Source: CAYZJR01 sp964503045
Lineage (GTDB): Bacteria > Cyanobacteriota > Vampirovibrionia > Obscuribacterales > Obscuribacteraceae
Direction of reading: 5' to 3'
NCBI GenBank assembly: GCA_964503045.1
Contig: CAZCZI010000003.1
Coordinates: 115,704 to 179,703 of the forward strand
Length of the DNA: 64,000 bases
This document shows positions 36,204 to 45,064 of this stretch, piece after piece (the first letter of the stretch is position 1; each line of letters starts with the position of its first letter). The position numbers and the translations under genes were made by a program. The notes beneath the pieces were generated by a model, which saw only the letters and a program-made list of their open reading frames with translations, searched no databases and was not told the DNA's origin.

Positions 36204-37414
36204 GGCTTATCAGCCCCCCCAAAGTGTAATTTAGGCGCTGCTGGGAGTTGAACCGTGAACGTAGTCTTTCCTGGAGAACTCGTGACTTTAATTTGCCCTC
36301 CCAAAGCAATCACTAGAGAGCGCGTAATGTAGAGCCCCAGCCCCGTTCCCTCTGTTTGCCTGACCAGCGGATTATCCAACCGGCTGAACTTGGAAAAAAT
36401 TTCGGGAAGGTGTTCAGATGGAATGCCAACACCCTGGTCGCTGACAGAAAACTCCACCTTCTCCGGTGTCTCTTGAATGCTTTTGGCAGTGAAGGTTACT
36501 GTGGTACCTGAAGGCGAATACTTGATTGCATTGTCGATCAAGTTTGTAAGTATCTGCTCCAACCTGTCGGCATCCGCCCACACAGGCTCAAGACCTGGTG
36601 AAATGCTGACTACTATTTTGTGGTCTCGTGCCTTGTCTTGAAGATTGCGGGTCACACGCAGCACAGCTTCTTCAAGATTGATGGCGCGAATAGTCAATTG
36701 CAATTTCTTGCCTTCCAACCTGGATACGGCAAGAAGATCCTCAACCAGTCTGGTTAGCCGGTCGGCTTGATCTTTGATGATGCCTACATATCGTCTTTGC
36801 TGGTTGGAGTCGATTCGGTCTCCAGCTCTCAAAATCGTGTCGGCGAAACCTTTGATACTGGTAAGCGGCGTGCGCAGTTCATGGCTTACGGTACTGACAA
36901 ACTCAGTCTGGGCCTGCTGGACTGAGTGTGCCTGCACGATGTATACGATTGTCAAAAAACCTGACTTGCTGGCGCCATTGCCAGCTGCGTCACCAATCGG
37001 TATATGCGACACCGGCATCATCAAATCGGCTCCCGAACTAATTCTGATTACAGCCAGGCGCGTCGGTGCAATGTTTGAACCATTATCTTTGGTTTCATGG
37101 GGCTTACCGCCCTTTTCGTCTGGTTTGGAGCTTTTATCGTTCTTTGATGGCTTGTCTTTCGGTTTGCCTATCTTTGGACTTGCACCATCAGCGATGGCAG
37201 AGTGCTTGGCGCCTTCACCGACTGATTCGGAACCTTCGAGATCGATAAACGACGCCAGTTGCGAGCCGACAACATCCTCAATGCGCTTCTTGCCGACCAG
37301 ACCGACAAAAGCCTCACTACAGTCGACGATTTGACCACGCGCGTCACTTATCACGACACCATCAGCGGTCGATCGAAGCAGGCAGCGATAAATGTCTTCT
37401 GTCTGAATGGTCAA
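36200..37414 (-). CDS. PAS-containing sensor histidine kinase
   Basis: The 404-residue cytoplasmic kinase has an N-terminal PAS domain (about 5-60) interrupted by a Lys/Asp/Pro-rich disordered insert (about 70-115), then the rest of the PAS fold, a HisKA domain with His178 in SHELRTPL, and a HATPase with NLIDNAIKYS, DQGVGIP and GTGLGLYI boxes. All catalytic boxes are intact, in contrast with its overlapped partner, whose receivers have lost the acceptor Asp. It has no membrane segment. The true phosphate acceptor is unknown and may be another regulator such as the RpaB-like protein, which has no kinase beside it. Confidence 0.93.
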   Translation of the reverse strand: MTIQTEDIYRCLLRSTADGVVISDARGQIVDCSEAFVGLVGKKRIEDVVGSQLASFIDLEGSESVGEGAKHSAIADGASPKIGKPKDKPSKNDKSSKPDEKGGKPHETKDNGSNIAPTRLAVIRISSGADLMMPVSHIPIGDAAGNGASKSGFLTIVYIVQAHSVQQAQTEFVSTVSHELRTPLTSIKGFADTILRAGDRIDSNQQRRYVGIIKDQADRLTRLVEDLLAVSRLEGKKLQLTIRAINLEEAVLRVTRNLQDKARDHKIVVSISPGLEPVWADADRLEQILTNLIDNAIKYSPSGTTVTFTAKSIQETPEKVEFSVSDQGVGIPSEHLPEIFSKFSRLDNPLVRQTEGTGLGLYITRSLVIALGGQIKVTSSPGKTTFTVQLPAAPKLHFGGADKP

Positions 37415-37596
37415 TTTCTTTTACGCGTATGAAGGCACCCCGGCAAATTAGCATGGGTGCAGGCCTTAAGCCTAAACTATCATCAGATTAGAAGATTAAA
37501 GGGCATTACAACTTATCCTTAAGGATCAGCTGCAAAGACCGACAACATTAATCACCCCTGCCATGAACACCGGGCTGGACAAACCAAGGCACAAAC

Positions 37597-37989
37597 CTAG
37601 ACAGGGTCGGCTAACGTGCGTTCCAAAAGGTGGGAAAGCCGCCCACGGTCTGAGAGATAGAGGTAGCCAACCAGTGCCTCGAAGGCTGTAGACCGCCGGT
37701 AGAGCCCTCTATCGACTTTTCGGTAGCCGGCAGACTTAAGATTTCGGGCGCGCCGAACGATATCCAGCTCTTCTTCAGTGAGCTCTGCCTCGATTCGATC
37801 GAGAAATTGGGCCTGCGCCTTGTTGTTTATTCGTGACGTTACTTGTGTGTGGGCAGTTTTTGCCGTTGATCCGAAGCGAATCCAGCGTTCGGTCTCGAAA
37901 AGTTTGCAAACGGCATCTCCCAAGTGCGCCAGCGAACGCACCGGTATCTCCATCAAAGTAGCGCGATTTAGCGGCTCATCAGCAAACAT
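37597..37989 (-). CDS. mrnC: Mini-ribonuclease III
   Basis: This 130-residue RNase III catalytic domain has no dsRNA-binding domain. LAHLGDAVCKLF carries the catalytic Asp, RRARNLK is the Mini-III signature, and STAFEALVGYLYL carries the catalytic Glu. In Bacillus the enzyme trims 23S rRNA precursor ends; the same role is likely here. The start is an ATG nine nt after the stop of the glycosyltransferase gene (a TTG directly upstream is an alternative), so it is the last gene of the csaB-tagA-mrnC unit. Confidence 0.9.
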   Translation of the reverse strand: MFADEPLNRATLMEIPVRSLAHLGDAVCKLFETERWIRFGSTAKTAHTQVTSRINNKAQAQFLDRIEAELTEEELDIVRRARNLKSAGYRKVDRGLYRRSTAFEALVGYLYLSDRGRLSHLLERTLADPV

Positions 37990-37997
37990 CAAAGTTT

Positions 37998-38894
37998 CTA
38001 TCTGTCTTTTGAACGTTCGCGAGACTTGTCCTGCGATCTTTTTGCCGACTTACTGTCTTTTCTTGTGGCAAGTCTTCTTTGAGGGTTGGAAGAGCTGTGA
38101 TCGTCTTCACCGTTCTTGCCGGAGAAGCGCCTCCCAATGGACTCGCCAACAACCTGAATTGCAAAATTGGGAAGCGTCGAACCCATGCGCTTGTATCGCC
38201 ACGGTTCTTTCAGCAAGCGATAGAACCATTCAAGATTCAGCTGCTGAAACACTTTCGGTGCGCGCTTCGAAATTCCGGCCCACACGTCAAAACTGCCACC
38301 GACGCCTACCATCACAGCATTGGGAAAGCGCGAATGCCACTTGTCGATAAAGTACTCTTGCTTCGGAACCCCTAATGCAACCAGCAACAACTGTGGTTCT
38401 GCCTGAGATAACTGATCGACGACCTCGTCTTCGTTCTCGGATGTGAAGTAGCCATCATGGCTTGACACTATGTTAAGAGTGGGCATGCTTGCAGAAAGCT
38501 TCTCTTTTAGCGCATCCAATACCTCTTTCTTGCCGCCGAGCAATGCCACTCGCCGTCCGCTTTCACAAGCCTTCTCCAATGCTGCATAAGCCAATTCTAT
38601 GCCTGGAACTCTCGATGCTTTCACACCGGCAAATTTGAGAGCCCAAACTACGCCGGCACCATCTGGAATGATCAAATGAGCGTGACGAATGATGCGATCG
38701 AGCTCGGCATCTCGCTGCGCAGCGACAATCATTTCGGAGTTGACGGTCACCACATGCAGTCTGCGATCGCTTGCCCATGCGGACTCTATGACCTCTACCG
38801 CGTCGTGATGGTCGACCACGTCGACCGGATACCCCAATACTTTTTGACGTGATTTAGATGTTTTGGACAAGATTGATATTAAAGGCGGTGTCAT
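37998..38894 (-). CDS. WecG/TagA/CpsF family glycosyltransferase with basic tail
   Basis: The product is 298 residues. Signature blocks are VTVNSEMIVAAQRD, IIPDGAGVVWALK, GGKKEV, LLVALGVPKQEYFI and GVGGSFDVWAGISKRAPKV, all typical of N-acetylmannosaminyl-type transferases that act on lipid-linked surface polymers. The chain ends in about 45 residues rich in Arg, Lys and Ser, which is unusual for the family and may bind membrane or nucleic acid. It follows csaB by about 50 nt. The pairing with csaB suggests synthesis of a pyruvylated cell-wall polymer. Confidence 0.9.
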   Translation of the reverse strand: MTPPLISILSKTSKSRQKVLGYPVDVVDHHDAVEVIESAWASDRRLHVVTVNSEMIVAAQRDAELDRIIRHAHLIIPDGAGVVWALKFAGVKASRVPGIELAYAALEKACESGRRVALLGGKKEVLDALKEKLSASMPTLNIVSSHDGYFTSENEDEVVDQLSQAEPQLLLVALGVPKQEYFIDKWHSRFPNAVMVGVGGSFDVWAGISKRAPKVFQQLNLEWFYRLLKEPWRYKRMGSTLPNFAIQVVGESIGRRFSGKNGEDDHSSSNPQRRLATRKDSKSAKRSQDKSRERSKDR

Positions 38895-38942
38895 GTCTTC
38901 GAGTGTTTGTGAGTGCTCAGCCTTATTTCTGAATGCCGCGAC

Positions 38943-40136
38943 CTATTGAATTTGAGGCGGCTCAGAAGCATTACTGTGCATATCCAAAATTCTAGCCATG
39001 AGTGTAATGTTCTGGCAAGCCGATTTTTTTGCCGTTTCTCTGGCTTGGCTAGCGGCCTCAAGTAGTCGATCTTTATCGTCCACTGCCATTCTCAGAAGGC
39101 TTGTCACACCATCGAGTGAAACTTGAGTAAGAGTCTCCTTGGTTAGATTTAAGATAGGTTGCCGAAATTCCTCCAATAAGTGCGTGACTTTTGGATCATA
39201 GGAGATACCGAAAATTGGTGTGGATGCACTAAGCGCCATAAGCAAAGCATGCAATCTCATCCCCACGATCATGTCCAGCTCTCCAATTAGCTCCAACCAT
39301 TGACTGGGTCTTTCCAACTGATCACAACTCAAGTTCACAACCTGCCGCCCAAGAGATTTCCATCTGGTCATCACCTTTTCCAAAACAGTCTCATCCTGCT
39401 CCTTTTGAAGAGGCAATGGCGTCAAGATGGTAGAAGCGGGAAATACAGCTGCCATCGCCTTCACTAGGACTTCCAAATCTTCGTCTTTGAGAAGTGGGCT
39501 CTCACGCAATGACACACCGACAAGAAGCCCTCTGGAACCGGCATCTCCCAAGTCCGCCAATTCTTGTTGAATCTTCCTCGGCAATGGTCTTGCCTTCAGA
39601 CACCACACGGGATCAGCCGTTTGTTCGGCTGAAAGGCTCCAGTCATTGAGCATCTTCAAAGACTTGGGGTCGCGCACGCAGCGGAGGTCTGCAAGCGACA
39701 TGGCAAATCGTGTCGACTGTTTCGCCATCGATCTACGCAATGGTCCGAGTCCCTGCGCATAAACCAAAACCTTGGCGCCGGACAGCTTAGCCTGAGCGAT
39801 TACCGCACTGTAATAAAGACAGGATTTCGCACTGGTGGAATCTTGAAACAAACCACCGCCTCCACTCACCAAAAGTTTCGTGCGCCGAAACAATCCAATA
39901 AGGTTGTGAAGCTTCCATCGATTTACGGCCTGCACGCCAAATGTTGAGCTGGTTTGCTCAGGATTTTGAGAAAGCACATAAATTCGATCGCCTTTGAAAA
40001 ACTGCTTGAGTTCATCAATCAGCTCCTCGAGAATGGCTTCATCGCCGAGGTTTCCAAACCCATAATATCCCGAGACCAGCGCCAGATCGCGCCCGTTGCC
40101 TGCATTGCCCTGATTAGTCGAGTCGGCTTCTGCCAC
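38943..40136 (-). CDS. csaB: Polysaccharide pyruvyl transferase (CsaB-like)
   Basis: The 397 residues match the PS_pyruv_trans family: GYYGFGNLGDEAILEEL at the N-terminus, SGGGGLFQDSTS, YAQGLGPLR and GMRLHALLMALSAS. CsaB transfers pyruvate as a ketal to a wall polysaccharide, which is the anchor for SLH-domain surface proteins. The GTG start lies about 50 bp from the divergent glcE promoter. It leads the unit csaB-tagA-mrnC. The name is by similarity; the SLH link is known for the family and not shown here. Confidence 0.9.
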   Translation of the reverse strand: MAEADSTNQGNAGNGRDLALVSGYYGFGNLGDEAILEELIDELKQFFKGDRIYVLSQNPEQTSSTFGVQAVNRWKLHNLIGLFRRTKLLVSGGGGLFQDSTSAKSCLYYSAVIAQAKLSGAKVLVYAQGLGPLRRSMAKQSTRFAMSLADLRCVRDPKSLKMLNDWSLSAEQTADPVWCLKARPLPRKIQQELADLGDAGSRGLLVGVSLRESPLLKDEDLEVLVKAMAAVFPASTILTPLPLQKEQDETVLEKVMTRWKSLGRQVVNLSCDQLERPSQWLELIGELDMIVGMRLHALLMALSASTPIFGISYDPKVTHLLEEFRQPILNLTKETLTQVSLDGVTSLLRMAVDDKDRLLEAASQARETAKKSACQNITLMARILDMHSNASEPPQIQ

Positions 40137-40162
40137 TGCTTTGTATCTCTAAGACCACGTGA

Positions 40163-40191
40163 TGAACAAAGCCTAGTTTCTCACCTATAAT
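40163..40191 (+). promoter_or_regulatory. Predicted promoter of glcE
   Basis: TGAACA (40163-40168) and a perfect TATAAT (40186-40191) are 17 bp apart. Transcription would start near 40198, downstream of the first in-frame ATG at 40190, which argues that translation starts at the next ATG. Confidence 0.55.
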
Positions 40192-40237
40192 GTTGCTGCT
40201 CAAGCCGGCAAAAGCAGTTGTTGTGGCGAAATCCCAA

Positions 40238-41446
40238 ATGAGTATTGATAAGAGCTTAGCGCCTTTGGACGTTAATGAGCTCTCAACGTGCTTGCGCGAT
40301 GCTTCGACTAGTGGATCGTTCGCTATCGTCTCATGGTCATCGTCGTCGAAAAGTGCCGGTATCGCAAGACCCGCCAACCTGCAAAAACCTCATCGGGTGC
40401 TCGATTTGAGCAAGCTCGATGGCATTATCGAGCATCGCCCGGAAGACCAGGTAATTTGTGTTGAAACCGGAATCGAACTGGCCAAGCTCGACGAATTGTT
40501 GGCCAAGCACAATCAATGGCTGCCTCTTTCAGCTCCTCTAGGCACGCGGCTTTCGGAAGTAATCGAACGCGGCGACGGCGGCTGCCTCGAGCATGGCTTC
40601 GGCGGTCCGCGAGATTTGGTTTTGGGAATGGACGTGGTTTTGTCTTCCGGTCTGGTAATAAAGACCGGCGGCAAGGTAGTAAAGAACGTTACGGGATACG
40701 ATTTGACCAAACTCTTTATTGGTTCAAGAGGAACATTGGGAATTGTCGCAAGCGCCAACTTGAGACTATTTGCCAGACCAAACAGTTGGCGGTTTCTTTT
40801 GCTTCAAGACGATTCGCCGGTGACGCTTTTGGAAACAGCGCAGGCAGTAGTAGCCAGCGGCTTGCCGGTCACGTGCATGGAGTTGGTAGACGCACAGTGG
40901 ATGCAATCAAAGCTAGTAGCGCTTGAGCGGCGCTTTGGACTGATCATCGCCGTGAGCGGTCACGAAGAAGTGGTGCACGAGATTGTCGAGCAGATGTCCA
41001 GCCTGATTGAGGCGAAACACTCAAACATAGAAGCCCCTGCACATGACGTTCTTCAAGCACTCGACGAAATTGCGGTAGCCGGCACCACATCTGGTGACAC
41101 AGTAATCGAATCGACGCTCACTCTGTCAGAGTTGGTATATGGTATTAAAACCTGGTGGCAATCAGCCGGACAGCCACATATATTCATACGCCCGGGAAGT
41201 GGTCGCATTCGCATGCGAGTTGCCGGCGACGGTGCCCGGAATTTGTTGGATTTGTTGGAAAACACTTACAAGGCATCGAAGAACGGCAGCTTTTTGACCG
41301 TGGCAATCTCTGACAACGAGTGCGAGCACAAGCTAAAGATTATTCATCTGCCGGCGCAGTCAGATTCGGTGCGCCGAATCAGCGAAAAGCTCAAATCGAA
41401 ATTCGACAAACATCAGATGTTGAATCCGCAAATCGTGCTGTGGTGA
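40238..41446 (+). CDS. glcE: Glycolate oxidase subunit GlcE-like FAD-binding protein
   Basis: The start at 40238 is chosen because a -10 box overlaps the earlier ATG at 40190; the product is then 402 residues. It belongs to the FAD-linked oxidase (PCMH) family: VLDLSKLDGIIEHRPEDQV, LPLSAPLG in place of the usual P-loop, GGKVVKNVTGYDLTKLFIGSRGTLG. GlcE works with GlcD and GlcF to oxidise glycolate to glyoxylate at the membrane. GlcF is the next gene, while GlcD is not in the window and could lie elsewhere or be replaced. The gene is divergent from csaB. Confidence 0.9.
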   Translation: MSIDKSLAPLDVNELSTCLRDASTSGSFAIVSWSSSSKSAGIARPANLQKPHRVLDLSKLDGIIEHRPEDQVICVETGIELAKLDELLAKHNQWLPLSAPLGTRLSEVIERGDGGCLEHGFGGPRDLVLGMDVVLSSGLVIKTGGKVVKNVTGYDLTKLFIGSRGTLGIVASANLRLFARPNSWRFLLLQDDSPVTLLETAQAVVASGLPVTCMELVDAQWMQSKLVALERRFGLIIAVSGHEEVVHEIVEQMSSLIEAKHSNIEAPAHDVLQALDEIAVAGTTSGDTVIESTLTLSELVYGIKTWWQSAGQPHIFIRPGSGRIRMRVAGDGARNLLDLLENTYKASKNGSFLTVAISDNECEHKLKIIHLPAQSDSVRRISEKLKSKFDKHQMLNPQIVLW

Positions 41447-41500
41447 TCAAAATAGAAGGCAACTACGTTGGAGTGACTCCCCCAAATTGAGAACTGGAGA

Positions 41501-42913
41501 TTGAGCGACTTAATAGCAACAAACTCGAACTCAGGCCGGCCGGCCCTTGACCAGGAGCTTCTGTCGAGTTGCATCCATTGCGGGCTATGCCTTCCGGCTT
41601 GCCCGACATACGTTGCTACCGGAAGAGAGACGGAATCTCCAAGAGGGCGGATCTACTTGCTCAACCTATGGCAACAAGAAGAAAACCCGGGTGCATTACC
41701 GGCAAGAACCGTCGATCACCTCGAGTCCTGCCTTGGCTGCTTAGGATGCCAAACCGCCTGCCCCTCAGGTGTCAAATACGAGGAGATTCTTAACCAGGCT
41801 CGCCCGTTCATTGCCTCGGCACGCTCAGCAAAATTGCGGGCGTTGATGCGATTTTCATTCAAGCATGTGTTAACCAACTATCCGCTTCTCAAGTTTATGG
41901 GTTTCATTTTGTCGTTGTGGCAGAGTGGAAATGGCATAGGAAGAAGGTTTCTCGAGATGGTAGCAGGTACCGGACATGCGGCGTGGGCAGATGATGCAAG
42001 CGACGAACTCCGTTTGCCAAAAGGACAGAGCACCGAATACGGTGAGACTGGCGAGCTATCTTGGCTCGAGCGGTTGCTTCAGTGGGAAGCATTCGTTCCT
42101 AAGGCAAAACCAATAGTGCCGCTTCCGAAGCGGGCGATTCCTGGCAATGCCGATCTTCTGGGCGACGTCAACTTTTTTCAAGGCTGCGTAATGGATGTCT
42201 TGTACAACCATGTCAATCACGCATCGATTCGACTATTGACCCTGATTGGCAAAGAGGTGCTGGTACCGAAGCAAACATGTTGCGGGGCATTGGCGTTTCA
42301 TGCCGGTGAAATGGATATCGCGGCCGACCTGGCAAAAAGAAACATCGAGTATTTCAAGGGCAATGGCGATCCAATCGTCGTAACTTCAGCCGGGTGCGGA
42401 GCCATGCTCAAACACTATGGACATCTTTTGAAAGACGACTCTCAATGGCACGATCGGGCTTGCGAGTTTTCGGCGCGAGTCGAAGACATCACAGAGACGC
42501 TTGCAAAAGGCGAGTTTTCAAAGCCACCTGAGACTCTATCAACAAAGGTGGCCTACCATCCGGCATGCCATCTGGCGCACGCGCAAGGTGTGCGCGCTGA
42601 GCCGGCCGCGCTTTTAGACAAACTCGACAAAGGAAGTGGACATCTGGTGGCGCTGGCGGACGCGGAGCATTGCTGCGGAAGTGCCGGCATCTACAACTTG
42701 ATGAATACGGAATTGAGTCTCAAGGTCTTAGACGCGAAAATGACAAGCATCAAAGAAACTGGTGCCAATCTAGTCGTAACTGGAAATCCCGGTTGCTTGC
42801 TGCAATTGGAAGCCGGCGTCAAGCGTTGTGGACTGGACGTAAGAGTGTGTCACACGGCAGAACTGCTCGACGAGTCTTTCGCTCGACCTGACGAAGCCGC
42901 AGGTGCTCAGTGA
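41501..42913 (+). CDS. glcF: Glycolate oxidase iron-sulfur subunit
   Basis: The 470-residue protein has two 4Fe-4S motifs, CIHCGLCLPACP near residue 24 and CLGCLGCQTACP near residue 75, and two CCG domains (CCGALAFHAGE and CCGSAGIYN) that bind a further cluster. It passes electrons from the flavin subunits to the quinone pool. The TTG start lies very close to a GGAG, so a slightly different start is possible. Its stop overlaps the start of the permease gene by 4 nt. Confidence 0.93.
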   Translation: MSDLIATNSNSGRPALDQELLSSCIHCGLCLPACPTYVATGRETESPRGRIYLLNLWQQEENPGALPARTVDHLESCLGCLGCQTACPSGVKYEEILNQARPFIASARSAKLRALMRFSFKHVLTNYPLLKFMGFILSLWQSGNGIGRRFLEMVAGTGHAAWADDASDELRLPKGQSTEYGETGELSWLERLLQWEAFVPKAKPIVPLPKRAIPGNADLLGDVNFFQGCVMDVLYNHVNHASIRLLTLIGKEVLVPKQTCCGALAFHAGEMDIAADLAKRNIEYFKGNGDPIVVTSAGCGAMLKHYGHLLKDDSQWHDRACEFSARVEDITETLAKGEFSKPPETLSTKVAYHPACHLAHAQGVRAEPAALLDKLDKGSGHLVALADAEHCCGSAGIYNLMNTELSLKVLDAKMTSIKETGANLVVTGNPGCLLQLEAGVKRCGLDVRVCHTAELLDESFARPDEAAGAQ

Positions 42914-44226
42914 GCTCAGCGAGCGACTCAAAAGTTCTTGGGCGCTGGGACTCAATCGCCATAAGCATAGGCATCGTAATTGGTGTCGGAATTTTTGGCG
43001 TTCCTCAAGAAATTGCCCAACTGTTGCCGTCTTCGCAACTCATACTGATAGCTTGGCTTGTTGGTGGCTTATTTTCTCTGGCGGGCGGCTTCTGTTACGC
43101 GGAGCTTGCTGCGGCGCACCCGGAAAGCGGTGGCGACTATATCTACCTGAGAGAGGCGTACGGTCCTGTAATCGCGTTTTTATTTGCATGGACCGAATTG
43201 ATGATTATTCGCACCGGCTCCAATGCGACAGTTGCTCTGTTGTTTGCCGAATATGCCTGTTCTCTTGTTAGCCTCGACAAGAGCTTTGTGACACTGCTTG
43301 CGGTGTCGGTGATTGTTATTCTTTCAATTATAAATTCGTTTGGCATCAAATATGGTGCACGGGTTCAAAACGTTGTAACGATATTAAAGGTAGTGGCGCT
43401 TCTGATTTTGATCGTGTTCGGACTCACCTCAGGCAAGGGCGATGTAAACAACTTTGCGAGCTCCTCGTTGCCGCCGGTCAACCTAGAGACGATGCGCAAT
43501 TTCTTGCTGGCACTAATTCCAATATTGTGGACCTACGGCGGCTGGAGAGACAATGTTTTTCTGGCCGGAGAAACGAAAGATGCGCACAAATCGGTTCCCT
43601 TTGCGCTTCTGTCGGCATGCACGTTTGTGACGGTCATCTATTTGCTGATGAACTCGTTTTACCTGTATCTGATGACGCCGGAAAAAATTGCCCATACTCG
43701 TTTGATCGCAAATGAGGTGCTGATGATCTTGTGGGGCCCACTGGGCGCAAAGCTTCTCGAGGGCATCATCGTGGTTTCGGCGCTGGGAGTCATAAATGCC
43801 ATGCTGATGACAGGTAGCCAAATTGCTCACGCAATGTCGAAAGACAACCCGATGTTCGAGTCCCTCGAGAGAATCAATGATAAGACCGGCACCCCGCTTC
43901 GAGCCCTCATTTTCAACGGCACGTGGTCATGCTTACTGGTATTGATTGGTGGTTCTTTCGAGAAGCTGCTTTACTTCACGGGATTTGCAGTGTGGTTCTT
44001 CTTCAGTCTCATTGCCGCTTCGGTAATTTTGTTGCGCCTTAAACGGCCTGGGCTCGACCGTACATTCAAAGTTCCAGCCTATCCCGTTTTGCCGGCCCTT
44101 CTTTCTTTGATTTCCATGGCTTTATGCATCAACACCCTGGTTTCCGACCCGGACGCACCCAAGGGCGTGGCGCTTGTTTTGGCAGGGTTGCCGGTTTTGT
44201 TTATTCAACGAAAATTGGCAAGATAA
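42910..44226 (+). CDS. APC-family amino acid permease
   Basis: The 438 residues have about twelve hydrophobic segments. The first carries the APC helix-break motif GIVIGVGIFGVP, followed by GGFCYAELAAAHPESGGDYIYL. It imports or exchanges amino acids or polyamines. The GTG start overlaps the glcF stop (GTGA), so it is coupled to the glycolate oxidase genes; glycine or a related amino acid would be a sensible substrate, but that is inference from context. Confidence 0.9.
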   Translation: MSSASDSKVLGRWDSIAISIGIVIGVGIFGVPQEIAQLLPSSQLILIAWLVGGLFSLAGGFCYAELAAAHPESGGDYIYLREAYGPVIAFLFAWTELMIIRTGSNATVALLFAEYACSLVSLDKSFVTLLAVSVIVILSIINSFGIKYGARVQNVVTILKVVALLILIVFGLTSGKGDVNNFASSSLPPVNLETMRNFLLALIPILWTYGGWRDNVFLAGETKDAHKSVPFALLSACTFVTVIYLLMNSFYLYLMTPEKIAHTRLIANEVLMILWGPLGAKLLEGIIVVSALGVINAMLMTGSQIAHAMSKDNPMFESLERINDKTGTPLRALIFNGTWSCLLVLIGGSFEKLLYFTGFAVWFFFSLIAASVILLRLKRPGLDRTFKVPAYPVLPALLSLISMALCINTLVSDPDAPKGVALVLAGLPVLFIQRKLAR

Positions 44227-44264
44227 ACAAATTGCTAAGCCTCAAATAAATGTTGAGATGCTCA

Positions 44265-44292
44265 TGAACACACAGTTGACTGTGACTATAAT
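44265..44292 (+). promoter_or_regulatory. Predicted promoter of the RNase D-like gene
   Basis: TGAACA (44265-44270) and TATAAT (44287-44292) are 16 bp apart, the same -35 variant as at the glcE promoter. The predicted transcription start lies after the TTG at 44293, supporting translation from a later codon. Confidence 0.45.
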
Positions 44293-44358
44293 TTGTTGCC
44301 AACACGCCCGACCACAAGGGTTGTGAAGCAGAAACGGTTTCAAGCCAAGGAGACACAG

Positions 44359-45012
44359 TTGACGACAGTGGCACATGTTAAGCAGCAGAAGCCGGATGTG
44401 TTCGATCACGATATCCCGGACGAGCGGCTAAAGCACTATCTGACCAAGAAGTTCGTTGCGGTAGATACCGAGACACGAGGGCTAATCGTGCGCCGCGATC
44501 GATTGTGCCTCATTCAAATCTGTGACGATGAGGGTGTGGTCAGTTTTGTTCGTTATTTAGAACGCGAACAGCCGCCGTTTGCGTCCCCAAACGTCAAGAA
44601 ACTGCTTGAAGATAAAAACGTAACCAAGCTCTTTCACTTCGCGCGTTTCGACGTCGGCGTTCTAAAGTACTATCTGGATGCATCCGTCCACCCATTGTGG
44701 TGCACGAAGCTGGCGTCGAAATTAGTGCGAACTTACACCGACAAGCACAGCCTCAAAGAGCTAGTCAAGGAGCTTTTGCAAATCGAGCTCGACAAGACAG
44801 ATCAAATGAGTGACTGGGCGCGCGGCGACCTGAGCGAGTCGCAGCTTGAATATGCCGCCAACGATGTTCGCATGCTCATGCCTCTGCAAAAAATCTTGGA
44901 AGATCTTTTGAAGCGCGAAGGCAGAACGGATTTGGCTAATCGGCTGTTCGAGACCATTCCGCTTGTTTGCGAATTGGATTTGATGGGCTGGAGAGATATT
45001 TTTGAGCACTAG
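44359..45012 (+). CDS. RNase D-like 3'-5' exonuclease (DEDDy)
   Basis: I take the TTG at 44359, preceded by AAGGAGA; the 217-residue product keeps the whole exonuclease domain. Exo motifs are VAVDTETRGL, FHFARFDVGVL and YAANDVRML with the Tyr and Asp of the DEDDy type. The HRDC domain of full-length RNase D is absent. It should trim stable RNA or act on DNA ends. The stop is about 50 nt before gcvPB, so the two may share a transcript although their functions differ. Confidence 0.88.
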   Translation: MTTVAHVKQQKPDVFDHDIPDERLKHYLTKKFVAVDTETRGLIVRRDRLCLIQICDDEGVVSFVRYLEREQPPFASPNVKKLLEDKNVTKLFHFARFDVGVLKYYLDASVHPLWCTKLASKLVRTYTDKHSLKELVKELLQIELDKTDQMSDWARGDLSESQLEYAANDVRMLMPLQKILEDLLKREGRTDLANRLFETIPLVCELDLMGWRDIFEH

Positions 45013-45064
45013 CTTTGACTTTTGGTTTTGAGTTTTGGAAAACTTAAGAGGTAGGAACAAAGAA

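Noticed and set aside
44276..44292. TTGACT close to TATAAT as a promoter
   Set aside because: The two boxes are only 5 bp apart; the TGAACA box at 44265 has a workable 16-bp spacing.
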